Origin: Streptomyces sp. Ru73
GTDB taxonomy: Bacteria; Actinomycetota; Actinomycetes; Streptomycetales; Streptomycetaceae
Length of the DNA stretch: 64,000 nucleotides
Reading direction: 5' to 3'
NCBI RefSeq assembly: GCF_002920575.1
Contig: NZ_PQSQ01000014.1
Coordinates: forward strand, 51,439-115,438
Shown: positions 17,964 through 25,467 of the stretch, in pieces
How positions within the stretch are numbered: position 1 is the first letter of the stretch
Layout: each line of letters begins with the position of its first letter
Made by a program: the position numbers and the translations under genes
Notes under the pieces: model-generated
Database searches by the model: none
Seen by the model: the letters and a program-made list of their open reading frames with translations, nothing else
What the model was told of the DNA's origin: nothing

Positions 17964-18033
17964 CATTGCCCGGAGTGCGGCCCGGATGCCGCACGGATGC
18001 TGCCGCCCGGACGGCGCTCGGCGCGCGGGGCGG

Positions 18034-18669
18034 TCAGGTCCCCTCGGTGTCCCGCTCCAGCAGCAGGTCGAGGATTTCGTCGACGAAGCGGTGCAGGCGC
18101 TCGGGGTTCTTCACGGCGGGCAGCACCTGCCAGAGCATGACCCGGCCGTGCACCGCCGACCACAGGACGTACGGCGCCTCGTCGCGGGAGCAGCGCACCC
18201 GCCGGCCCGCCTCCTCGCACGCGGTCAGCGCGTCGTGCAGGCCGCGCACCAGCAGGCCCGCCGGGTGCTGCGCCAGCCGCTCGGAGTCGACCGGGGACTG
18301 CCGGGTCTCGTAGAGCAGCCGGTACTTCGCCGGGTGGTCGATGGCGTACCGGCAGTACGCGCGCAGCCGGGCCCGCAGCCGGGCCACCGGGTCGCCCTCC
18401 GGGACCAGCGCGCTCGCCGCCGCCATGTCCTCGACCAGCCGCTCGTAGCTGACCTGCATCGTCGCCCAGACCAGCTCGGTCTTGTCGGCGAAGTGCCGGT
18501 AGATGCTGGGCGCGGCGACCCCCGCCTCGCGCGCGACGGCACGCAGCGACAGCGCGTCCTCGCTGCCGACCTGCTCCAGCAGCCGCTCCGTCGCGGTCAG
18601 CAGCTCGGCGCGCAGCCGGTCACCCTGGCCGCGCGGGTTCCTGGGCCGTGCGGCCGCGCTCTCCGTCAT
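18034..18669 (-). CDS. TetR family transcriptional repressor
   Basis: 211 residues. N-terminal helix-turn-helix reads AVAREAGVAAPSIYRHFADKTELVWA, the classic TetR recognition region; the C-terminal domain (about 90-205) resembles the TetR_C_33-like ligand-binding fold. It lies directly upstream of, and on the same strand as, the P450/ferredoxin/reductase operon, with two inverted repeats between, so it is probably that operon's ligand-responsive repressor. The ATG at 18669 is used; a GTG 33 bp upstream is possible but has no better ribosome binding site. Confidence 0.9.
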   Translation of the reverse strand: MTESAAARPRNPRGQGDRLRAELLTATERLLEQVGSEDALSLRAVAREAGVAAPSIYRHFADKTELVWATMQVSYERLVEDMAAASALVPEGDPVARLRARLRAYCRYAIDHPAKYRLLYETRQSPVDSERLAQHPAGLLVRGLHDALTACEEAGRRVRCSRDEAPYVLWSAVHGRVMLWQVLPAVKNPERLHRFVDEILDLLLERDTEGT

Positions 18670-18768
18670 CGCCGTGCGCCTCTTTCTCGTCCTGGCGGGC
18701 ACCCAAGAGTTTCATACCGCTCCCCCGGGCCCGCCGCACGGCCACCGCCGAGCCGCTAGCGTGCGGGC

Positions 18769-19860
18769 ATGCCCGAGCCACCGCACCCCGACGCCGGTCC
18801 GGCCGCCGCCGTGCCCGCCCGGCGGCCCGACCTCTTCCCGCCCGGCCTGCCGGTCGCCGGAACGCTGTCCCGGCACGCCTCCGGCCGGGCCTGGCTGGCC
18901 CGGCTGCCGCGGCTCGTCCGCGAGGCCGCCGCGCGCTGGGAGCTGCGGCTGTCCGCACCGTTCGACGGCGGCAGCTGCTCCTGGGCGGCCCCGGTACGGC
19001 TGCCCGACGGCGGCCCCGCCGTACTGAAGGTGACCTGGCCGCACCGGGAGGCGGCGGGCGAGGCCGCCGCACTGCGCGCCTGGGACGGCCACGGCGCGGT
19101 ACGGCTGCTCGCGCACGATCCGGAACGCCACGCGCTGCTCCTGGAGCGCTGCGTCCCGGGTACGACGCTGCTGGACGCGGTACCGGAGACGGACGCCGGC
19201 CCCGAAGCCGAGCGGAAGGCGGCTCTTCCAGGCGCCGCGCTGTCGCCCTCCGAAGCCGGGCGGGACGCCGCTCCTCCTGGTGCCGCGCTCTCGCCCTCCG
19301 AAGGGCTCTGCCGCGCAGCCGACGTGCTGGCGGAGTTGTGGCGCGCGCCCCGGCCGCCGGACGGCGAGCTGGAGACCGTGGCGGCGGTCTGTGCCGAGTG
19401 GGCGGACCTGGTGCGCGCACGGCAGGACCGGCTCCGCCCGCCGTACGACCCGGGCCTGGTGGAGCTCGGCGCCACCCTGCTCCGGGAGCTGCCCGCGACC
19501 GCCCGCCGGGACGTCGTCGTGCACGGCGACTTCAACCCCGGCAACGTGCTGGCCGCCGGCGGCCCCCGCGGCTGGCTCGCCATCGACCCCAAGCCGATGA
19601 CCGGCGACCCGGCGTACGACCCGTGGCCGCTGCTGACACAGCTGGACGACCCCTTCGCGCACCCCGCGCCGGGCGACGTGCTCCGCGCACGGCTGCGGCT
19701 GCTCGCCGGCCGGCTCGGCGAGGCGCCCGAACGCCTCGCGGCCTGGGGCGTCGCCCGCTCCGTCGAGAGTGCCCTGTGGTCCGCGGCGCACGACGACGTG
19801 CCGGGCGGCGCCCAGGAGCTGGCGGAGGCCCGGACACTGGCTGAGGTCGCGGGGCTGTGA
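18769..19860 (+). CDS. Aminoglycoside 6-phosphotransferase / hydroxyurea kinase-like protein
   Basis: 363 residues. Kinase core motifs: lysine in PAVLKVTWPH, catalytic loop VVHGDFNPGNVL, and metal-binding IDPKPMTGDPAYDPWPLL. The IDPKP...GDPAYD phrase is the signature of the streptomycin 6-kinase family, which phosphorylates aminoglycosides or hydroxyurea with ATP. It is about 50 residues longer than usual because of a 16-residue tandem duplication and flanking low-complexity sequence at about residues 140-185. It is divergent from the TetR gene. Activity on a drug is not shown; many homologues are uncharacterised. Confidence 0.82.
   Translation: MPEPPHPDAGPAAAVPARRPDLFPPGLPVAGTLSRHASGRAWLARLPRLVREAAARWELRLSAPFDGGSCSWAAPVRLPDGGPAVLKVTWPHREAAGEAAALRAWDGHGAVRLLAHDPERHALLLERCVPGTTLLDAVPETDAGPEAERKAALPGAALSPSEAGRDAAPPGAALSPSEGLCRAADVLAELWRAPRPPDGELETVAAVCAEWADLVRARQDRLRPPYDPGLVELGATLLRELPATARRDVVVHGDFNPGNVLAAGGPRGWLAIDPKPMTGDPAYDPWPLLTQLDDPFAHPAPGDVLRARLRLLAGRLGEAPERLAAWGVARSVESALWSAAHDDVPGGAQELAEARTLAEVAGL
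19210..19305 (+). repeat. 48-bp in-frame tandem duplication in the kinase gene
   Basis: Copies at 19210-19257 and 19258-19305 encode ERKAALPGAALSPSEA and GRDAAPPGAALSPSEG. They sit between the N-lobe and the catalytic lobe, a place that tolerates insertions. Confidence 0.85.
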
Positions 19861-19918
19861 GGCGGGCGACGGCCGCACGGGCACGGTTTTCGGCCAACTG
19901 CCTCTAAGCTGACTGTGC

Positions 19919-20533
19919 ATGAGACGCGAGTGTCCGGTGGTGACGGTCTGGGACGAGGCGACGCCCGGTGCCCCGCGCGTCGTCATGGTGTTCGGGCCGA
20001 TCGCTCCCGGGCCGGAAGTCTTCGCCGGTCAGCGGCCGTTGGCCGAGCTGTTCCGGCTCGAACTGGCCGGGCCGACGGCGGGCGGCACCGGGCGGGACGG
20101 CCCCTGGGTCGCGGAACTCCTCGGCCGGGGCGCCCACTTGCTGGGGCACTGCGCCGGCGCGACGGCCGCCCTGAACGCCGCCGCTGCCGCGCCGGACGCC
20201 GTGCGCTCCCTCACGCTGATCGAACCCTGCGGCCTGCGGGCCACCGCGGAGGGCCTGCGGAGCACGTCCCCTCGCGGTGGCCCGCCCGACCCGCCCGTCC
20301 GCCAGGCCGCGCTGCTCACCGCCGCCTGGCCGAAGCTGATCGTGAACGGGGCGCCCGGCCGCCCGTACGACGCCCGCCGCCGCTGCGCCCACCCCACGCC
20401 GCCCGGGTACGGCGAGCAGCTGGCCGACGCGCTCGGCGCCCGCCAGCTGCGGGTGGACGACGCGGGCCATGCCCCGCAGCGCGACCGGCCCGGCCCGGTG
20501 AACGCAGCGCTGCGGCGGCTGTGGCAGGGCTGA
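19919..20533 (+). CDS. Small alpha/beta hydrolase-like protein with a cysteine nucleophile elbow
   Basis: 204 residues, short for the fold. The region LLGHCAGATAALNAAAAAPD matches an alpha/beta hydrolase nucleophile elbow followed by its helix, but the usual Ser of GxSxG is Cys78 (GHCAG). A candidate catalytic His184 lies in DDAGHAPQRDRP near the C-terminus. The cap region appears reduced. Cysteine-nucleophile members include dienelactone hydrolases and some thioesterases. The substrate is unknown. It ends 60 bp before the convergent DUF1330 gene. Confidence 0.65.
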   Translation: MRRECPVVTVWDEATPGAPRVVMVFGPIAPGPEVFAGQRPLAELFRLELAGPTAGGTGRDGPWVAELLGRGAHLLGHCAGATAALNAAAAAPDAVRSLTLIEPCGLRATAEGLRSTSPRGGPPDPPVRQAALLTAAWPKLIVNGAPGRPYDARRRCAHPTPPGYGEQLADALGARQLRVDDAGHAPQRDRPGPVNAALRRLWQG

Positions 20534-20592
20534 GCGGCACCGGCCGGCCCCTTGGGCGATGGGCCCTGCGCGGCGGCCCCGGCCTCCCGTGC

Positions 20593-20943
20593 CTACGCGG
20601 CGGCCTCGGCCTCGCGACGGGCGGCCGCCGCCGTGTGGGCTGCCTCGTAGCCCTCCGGGACGCCGGCGGCGAGCACGATGTCCGCGTCGATGTGCCGAGT
20701 GCGCAGCGGCACGAGCTCCTGGTAGGCAGGTGAGTCGTACCAGGCGCGGGCCCGCTCCAGGTCGGGGAACTCGATCATGACCAGGTGCCCGGGCCAGGTG
20801 CCCTCGCGGACCTCGACCGTGGTGCCGTGCACCAGGAAGCGGCCGCCGAAGGGATCCATCGTTTCCTGGATGCGTTCCATGTAGGACAGCACGTCCTCGT
20901 GCCGGCTGCCGTTCTTCAGGTGGGCCACGGCGTACGCGCTCAT
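20593..20943 (-). CDS. DUF1330 family protein
   Basis: 116 residues. The fold is a ferredoxin-like alpha/beta domain: YAVAHLKNG..., GGRFLVHGTTVEVREG, LVMIEFPDLERARAWYDSPAYQEL and a final strand ending DADIVLAAGV are all typical of DUF1330, a dimeric family of unknown role related to antibiotic-biosynthesis monooxygenase-like folds. A purine-rich GAGAGGGG precedes the ATG. Single-gene unit, convergent with the hydrolase. Confidence 0.85.
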   Translation of the reverse strand: MSAYAVAHLKNGSRHEDVLSYMERIQETMDPFGGRFLVHGTTVEVREGTWPGHLVMIEFPDLERARAWYDSPAYQELVPLRTRHIDADIVLAAGVPEGYEAAHTAAAARREAEAAA

Positions 20944-21062
20944 GTCGGTCCCCTCTCCCCGTAGGAGGCGCCGGCCGCCCGTGCGGCCCGCGCTGACCCG
21001 TACGGTGGCACGTCCGGGTCAGCGCGTCGATGACCTCCGAGGTCATGGCCGGCGCGCGGGAC

Positions 21063-21773
21063 TCAGTTCGCGCGCAGCGCCGCCAGCTGCTCCTCGAACG
21101 GCACGACGTCGTCGAGGCCGTCGACGTCATCGAGCGCGTCGGAGCCGTCGGGACCGTCCGCGGGCGAGGCGTCCGCGGGCGAGGCGTCCGCGCCGCTCGT
21201 GGCCGGTGCCGACGCCGGGCCGATGGGCAGCAGTGCGGTCAGCTCCGCCGCGGCCCGTTCGATGCGTTCGGTGAGCGCGCCGCCGGGGCCGCTGCCGCCC
21301 GTGCCCCAGTCCTCGGACGCGGCGTACACCGCGGTCGGCACGACCACCGCGCGCAGGTACGCGAAGAGCGGGCGCAGCGCGTGCTCCAGCGCGAGCGAGT
21401 GCCGGGGCGTGCCGCCGGTGGCCGCGATGAGCACCGGCTTGCCGGTGAGCGCGGTGTTGTCGACGACGTCGAAGAACGACTTGAACAGCCCGCTGTAGGA
21501 GGCGGTGAAGATCGGCGTGACGGCGATGACGCCGTCCGCCTCCGTCACGGCCTCGATCGCCTCCGCGAGGGCCGGCGAGGGGAAGCCGGTCACCATGTTG
21601 TGCGCGATGTCGGTGGCCAGGCCGCGCAGTTCGATCACGCGGACCTCCACCGGCCGGGCCGTCCCGTCCGCGGCGCGCTGCCGGGCGGCCTCGGCCAGCC
21701 GGTCGGCGAGCAGGCGGGTGGACGACGGCACGCCGAGCCCGGCCGAGACGGCCACGATCGTCAGGGGCTTCAT
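21063..21773 (-). CDS. NADPH-dependent FMN reductase (CE1759 type)
   Basis: 236 residues. Flavodoxin-like reductase: SAGLGVPSSTRLLADRL is the phosphate-binding loop for FMN, TPIFTASYSGLFKSFFD the second FMN contact. It should reduce FMN with NAD(P)H and hand FMNH2 to the LLM oxidoreductase encoded upstream, whose stop codon it overlaps by four bases. A C-terminal tail of about 50 residues is Asp/Ala/Ser-rich with a short repeat (ADASPADASPADGPDGSDAL) and is probably disordered. Confidence 0.9.
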   Translation of the reverse strand: MKPLTIVAVSAGLGVPSSTRLLADRLAEAARQRAADGTARPVEVRVIELRGLATDIAHNMVTGFPSPALAEAIEAVTEADGVIAVTPIFTASYSGLFKSFFDVVDNTALTGKPVLIAATGGTPRHSLALEHALRPLFAYLRAVVVPTAVYAASEDWGTGGSGPGGALTERIERAAAELTALLPIGPASAPATSGADASPADASPADGPDGSDALDDVDGLDDVVPFEEQLAALRAN

Positions 21774-22870
21774 TCCGCCACCTCCTCCAGGGCCGCGGCG
21801 TCGCGCTGTGCGACGCGGGCCGCGTGCGTGGGCCCGTCCGGCACCTCGGCCGGGCGGTTCTTGGCGAACTCCTTGCGGAGCACGGGGACGACCTCTTCGC
21901 CGAGCATGTCCAGCTGCTCCAGGACGGTCTTCAGGGGCAGGCCCGCGTGGTCCATCAGGAACAGCTGGCGCTGGTAGTCGCCGACGTAGTCACGGAACGC
22001 GAGGGTCTTCTCGATGACCTGCTGCGGGGAGCCGACGGTCAGCGGCGTCTGCTCGGTGAACTCCTCCAGGGACGGCCCGTGCCCGTAGACCGGCGCGTTG
22101 TCGAAGTACGGACGGAACTCGCGCACCGCGTCCTGGGAGTTCTTGCGCATGAAGACCTGGCCGCCGAGGCCGACGATGGCCTGCTCGGCGGTGCCGTGGC
22201 CGTACTGCGCGTACCGGTGGCGGTAGAGCCGGACCATCTGCCGGGTGTGGTGCTTGGGCCAGAAGATGTGGTTGTGGAAGAAGCCGTCACCGTAGTACGC
22301 GGCCTGTTCGGCGATCTCCGGGCTGCGGATCGAGCCGTGCCACACGAAGGGCGGTACGCCGTCCAGCGGGCGGGGCGTGGAGGTGAAGCCCTGCAGCGGG
22401 GTGCGGAACTTGCCCTCCCAGTCGACCACGTCCTCGCGCCACAGCTTGTGCAGCAGGGCGTAGTTCTCGATGGCGAGCGGGATGCCCTGGCGGATGTCCT
22501 GGCCGAACCAGGGGTAGACCGGACCGGTGTTGCCGCGGCCCATCATCACGTCCATCCGGCCGTCGGTGATGTGCTGCAGCATCGCGAAGTCCTCGGCGAT
22601 CTTCACCGGGTCGTTGGTGGTGATCAGCGTGGTGGACGTGGAGAGGATCAGCCGCTCCGTGCGGGCCGCGAGGTAGCCGAGCATGGTGGTCGGCGAGGAC
22701 GGCACGAACGGTGGGTTGTGGTGCTCGCCGGTGGCGAAGACGTCCAGGCCGACCTCCTCGGCCTTGAGCGCGATGGCCAGCATCGCCTTGATCCGCTCGT
22801 GCTCGGTCGGCGTCCGGCCCGTCGTCGGGTCGGTGGTGACGTCGCCGACGGTGAAGATCCCGAACTGCAT
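21770..22870 (-). CDS. LLM class flavin-dependent oxidoreductase (CE1758 type)
   Basis: 366 residues, TIM-barrel bacterial-luciferase-like family. MQFGIFTVGDVTTD opening, VGLDVFATGEHHNPPFVPSS and GRMDVMMGRGNTGPVYPWFG are conserved flavin-site segments. It uses reduced FMN from the overlapping reductase gene to oxidise an unknown small substrate. The ATG at 22870 with GGAGG upstream was chosen; the longer in-frame extension lacks homology. The pair forms a two-gene operon facing away from the sugar-isomerase operon. Confidence 0.92.
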   Translation of the reverse strand: MQFGIFTVGDVTTDPTTGRTPTEHERIKAMLAIALKAEEVGLDVFATGEHHNPPFVPSSPTTMLGYLAARTERLILSTSTTLITTNDPVKIAEDFAMLQHITDGRMDVMMGRGNTGPVYPWFGQDIRQGIPLAIENYALLHKLWREDVVDWEGKFRTPLQGFTSTPRPLDGVPPFVWHGSIRSPEIAEQAAYYGDGFFHNHIFWPKHHTRQMVRLYRHRYAQYGHGTAEQAIVGLGGQVFMRKNSQDAVREFRPYFDNAPVYGHGPSLEEFTEQTPLTVGSPQQVIEKTLAFRDYVGDYQRQLFLMDHAGLPLKTVLEQLDMLGEEVVPVLRKEFAKNRPAEVPDGPTHAARVAQRDAAALEEVAE

Positions 22871-23014
22871 GGTGCCGCCTCCGTACGGTCCGCGTGGGGA
22901 CGCGGTAGTTGAATCATGAACTACACCGCCCAACCGTATCGGCCACGCACGTATTCCGCACGTCCGACCCCCGCGCGCTCACCACAAGCGACTGGCGGAA
23001 ATAACACCGATCCC

Positions 23015-23046
23015 GTGAAGTTCACGTCTTGATTTGAGAACTTCAC
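23015..23046. promoter_or_regulatory. Operator candidate before the sugar-isomerase operon
   Basis: Perfect inverted repeat GTGAAGTTC-N14-GAACTTCAC (arms 23015-23023 and 23038-23046), 23 bp upstream of the start codon. The left arm is also half of an 11-bp palindrome GTGAA-G-TTCAC. Such paired GTGAA/TTCAC half-sites suit a sugar-responsive repressor. Confidence 0.55.
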
Positions 23047-23048
23047 AT

Positions 23049-23067
23049 GTGCTTTTGTTTTAAGCAC
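23049..23067 (+). promoter_or_regulatory. Inverted repeat abutting a start codon with no ribosome binding site
   Basis: GTGCTT-N7-AAGCAC occupies the 19 bases just before the ATG at 23069. There is no Shine-Dalgarno-like purine run here, so the first gene may be translated from a leaderless transcript, or the hairpin may control translation. Confidence 0.4.
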
Positions 23068-23068
23068 C

Positions 23069-23896
23069 ATGAACGACGTGATCCCTGAGAACTCGCCGTC
23101 CCCTGGCCCCTCCCCCGGAGGCCCCGGCGGCCGCCGCCCCGTGGTGGGCGTCTCGCTGAAGCTGTACTTCGGGCTCGCCGAGACCCGGAAGTGGCTCGCG
23201 GACGTCGCCGCGCTGGCCGGCACCGCCGCGCTCGGCACCCGCGCCGTCGACCTCTTCGTCCTGCCCTCCTTCCCGGCCCTGGCCGACGCCCGCGAGCTGC
23301 TGGCCGGCACCGGGGTGGCCTACGGCGCGCAGGACGTGCACTGGGCCGAGTCCGGGCCGTGGACCGGCGAGGTCTCGGCGGGGATGCTCGCCGAGGCCGG
23401 GGCCGCGTACGTCGAGGTGGGGCACGCCGAGCGGCGCGCGCACTTCGGCGAGACCGACGAGACCGTGCGCGCCAAGACCCGCGCCGCCACCGCCGCCGGG
23501 CTGGTGCCCGTGATCTGCGCGGGCGAGCGGGACGGCACGGACCCGGCGGCGGCCGCCGAGGAGACGGTGCGGCAGGTGCGGGCCGCGCTCGCGGGCGCCG
23601 TGCCCGGCAGTGAGGTGGTCGTCGCCTACGAGCCGGTCTGGGCGATCGGCGCCGCCGACCCCGCGCCCGCCACTCACGTCCTGACCGTGGCCGCCGCGAT
23701 CCGCGCCTGCCTGGACGCGCACGACGTGCGCGGCCGCCTCATCTACGGCGGCACGGCCGGGCCCGGTACGTACGAACGGCTCTCCGCAGGCCCCGTCGAC
23801 GGCCTCTTCCTCGGCCGGCTCGCCCATGACACCGAGGGCCTGCGCCGCGTCCTCGACGAGATCGCCCCGTCCGACCACCCCAGGGAGACCCCATGA
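23069..23896 (+). CDS. Triosephosphate isomerase-like sugar phosphate isomerase
   Basis: 275 residues, TIM barrel. Catalytic residues are recognisable: Lys31 (VSLKLYF), His119 (VGHAERR) and Glu188 (AYEPVWAIG). Two departures from housekeeping TpiA are clear: the N-terminal Asn of the N-x-K motif is Ser29, and GHSERR reads GHAERR. The second is common in paralogues acting on tetrulose phosphates, such as EryH of erythritol catabolism. It overlaps the RpiB-like gene by four bases. The N-terminal 22 residues are Pro/Gly-rich and not part of the fold, so the true start may be internal. It probably isomerises a keto-sugar phosphate in a catabolic route rather than in glycolysis. Confidence 0.82.
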   Translation: MNDVIPENSPSPGPSPGGPGGRRPVVGVSLKLYFGLAETRKWLADVAALAGTAALGTRAVDLFVLPSFPALADARELLAGTGVAYGAQDVHWAESGPWTGEVSAGMLAEAGAAYVEVGHAERRAHFGETDETVRAKTRAATAAGLVPVICAGERDGTDPAAAAEETVRQVRAALAGAVPGSEVVVAYEPVWAIGAADPAPATHVLTVAAAIRACLDAHDVRGRLIYGGTAGPGTYERLSAGPVDGLFLGRLAHDTEGLRRVLDEIAPSDHPRETP

Positions 23897-24345
23897 CCTA
23901 CCGCATCGCCATCGGCTGCGACGACGCCGCCTTCGAGATGAAGGACGCGATGATCGCGCACCTCAAGGGCCTCGGTTACCCCGTCACCGACCTCAGCGCG
24001 ACGCCCGACGAGGACTACCCGGACGTGGCCGAGCGAGTGGCCCGCAGCGTCGCGCGCGGGGAGCACGAGCGTGCCGTCCTCGTGTGCGGCACCGGCATCG
24101 GCATGGCCATCGCCGCCAACAAGGTGCCCGGCATCCGCGCGGCCCAGATCCCGGACAGCTACAGCGCCGAGCGGGCCCGCAAGTCCAACGACGCGCAGAT
24201 CGCCTGCTTCGGCAGCCGCACCATGGGCGTGCACGCCGCGCTGGTCTGCCTGGACCACTGGCTGGTCTCCGACTTCGCCGGCGGCGGCTCGGCGCCCAAG
24301 GTGGAGAAGATCAAGCAGGTCGAGACCCGCAACCTGGTCGCCTGA
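23893..24345 (+). CDS. RpiB/LacAB-family sugar phosphate isomerase
   Basis: 150 residues. Catalytic Cys65 lies in VCGTGIGMAIAANK and the phosphate loop region in RKSNDAQIACFGSRTMG. The usual CDHAGF motif reads CDDAAF here (Asp10 kept, next residue His to Asp), so substrate choice may differ from ribose 5-phosphate. RpiB paralogues next to a TIM paralogue are known for tetrulose phosphates (EryI, LerI/DerI). Second gene of the operon. Confidence 0.88.
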   Translation: MTYRIAIGCDDAAFEMKDAMIAHLKGLGYPVTDLSATPDEDYPDVAERVARSVARGEHERAVLVCGTGIGMAIAANKVPGIRAAQIPDSYSAERARKSNDAQIACFGSRTMGVHAALVCLDHWLVSDFAGGGSAPKVEKIKQVETRNLVA

Positions 24346-24384
24346 ACCGTCCCGCACCGCCCCGACCCGAAAGGTGGCAGCACC

Positions 24385-25395
24385 ATGCGCGCAGTAGTCA
24401 TCGAGGAACCGAACAAGCTGAACGTGACCACCGTGCCGGACCCGACGCCCGGCCCCGGCGAGGTCGTCGTCAAGGTCACCGCCGCCGGGCTGTGCGGTAC
24501 GGACGTGCACATGCTGGCGGGCGAGTTCGGGCCGACGAAGTACCCGGTCGTCCCCGGGCACGAGTTCTCCGGCGAGATCGTCGCGGTCGGCGCCGACGTC
24601 ACGGAGTTCGCCGAGGGCGACAAGATCGCCGCCGATCCGGCGATCTACTGCGGTGCCTGTCACTTCTGTGCCATCGGCCGCGGCAACCTCTGCGAGCAGT
24701 GGGGCACCATCGGCATCACCGTGGACGGCGCGGCCGCCGAGTACGTGAAGGTCCCCGCGCGCAACTGCTACCGGCTGCCGGAGACCGTCGAGCTGCGGCA
24801 CGCCCCGCTCATCGAGCCGCTGTCGACGATCGTGCGCGGCTTCGACATCGTCGACCCCAAGCTCGGCGACCACTTCCTGATCTACGGGGCGGGCACCATG
24901 GGCCTGCTGTACATGCAGGTCGCGCAGCGCGCCGGGGCCGGCTCGGTGTCCGTCGTGGACATCAACGAGGACCGGCTGGCGGTGGCGAAGAAGCTCGGCG
25001 CCGACCACGTCGCCACCAGCGCCGACGACCTGCCGGGCCCCCGGCTGGGCTGGCAGGTCGTGACCGACTGCACCGGCAACGTCAAGGCGATCGAGGACGG
25101 GCTGACCCGGCCGATCCGCGGCGGCACCTTCCAGCAGTTCGGCTGCGCGCCCGACCAGGAGATGGCGCGGTTCTCGCCGTTCCGGATCTACAACGACGAG
25201 ATCCGCATCGTCGGTTCGATGGCGATCCTGCACAGCTACGGGCGCGCGGTGGAGCTGCTGGGCAAGGGCGTCATCGACTCCGAGACGATGATCACCCACC
25301 AGTTCGCGCTGGACGAGTACGCCGAGGCGCTGGAGACCTTCAAGCGCGGCACGGGCCGCAAGCTGCAGATCGTGCCCGACAAGGCCGCCGCCTGA
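24385..25395 (+). CDS. Zinc-dependent medium-chain alcohol/polyol dehydrogenase
   Basis: 336 residues. Catalytic zinc ligands Cys37, His59 and Glu60 (GHEFSGEI), structural zinc cysteines 89, 92, 95 and 103, and the Rossmann turn YGAGTMGLL. Similar to sorbitol/threonine dehydrogenases. With the two isomerases upstream it could oxidise a polyol or tetritol to a ketose, the first step of catabolism. AAAGG precedes the ATG, and a hairpin follows the stop at once, so it ends the operon. Confidence 0.9.
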   Translation: MRAVVIEEPNKLNVTTVPDPTPGPGEVVVKVTAAGLCGTDVHMLAGEFGPTKYPVVPGHEFSGEIVAVGADVTEFAEGDKIAADPAIYCGACHFCAIGRGNLCEQWGTIGITVDGAAAEYVKVPARNCYRLPETVELRHAPLIEPLSTIVRGFDIVDPKLGDHFLIYGAGTMGLLYMQVAQRAGAGSVSVVDINEDRLAVAKKLGADHVATSADDLPGPRLGWQVVTDCTGNVKAIEDGLTRPIRGGTFQQFGCAPDQEMARFSPFRIYNDEIRIVGSMAILHSYGRAVELLGKGVIDSETMITHQFALDEYAEALETFKRGTGRKLQIVPDKAAA

Positions 25396-25416
25396 CGTAC
25401 CGCCGACGGCGGTACG
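25396..25416 (+). terminator. Hairpin at the end of the sugar-isomerase operon
   Basis: CGTACCGCC-N3-GGCGGTACG, 9-bp arms, beginning directly at the dehydrogenase stop codon. Confidence 0.6.
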
Positions 25417-25467
25417 GGCGGGGCGAAACCGGTGGTCCGGGCCGCCCCGCCCGGCGAGAATGCCCGC

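Noticed and set aside
15087..18140. Long + strand open frame across the P450-ferredoxin-reductase operon
   Set aside because: Spans three separate well-supported minus-strand genes and their gaps; no recognisable domain.
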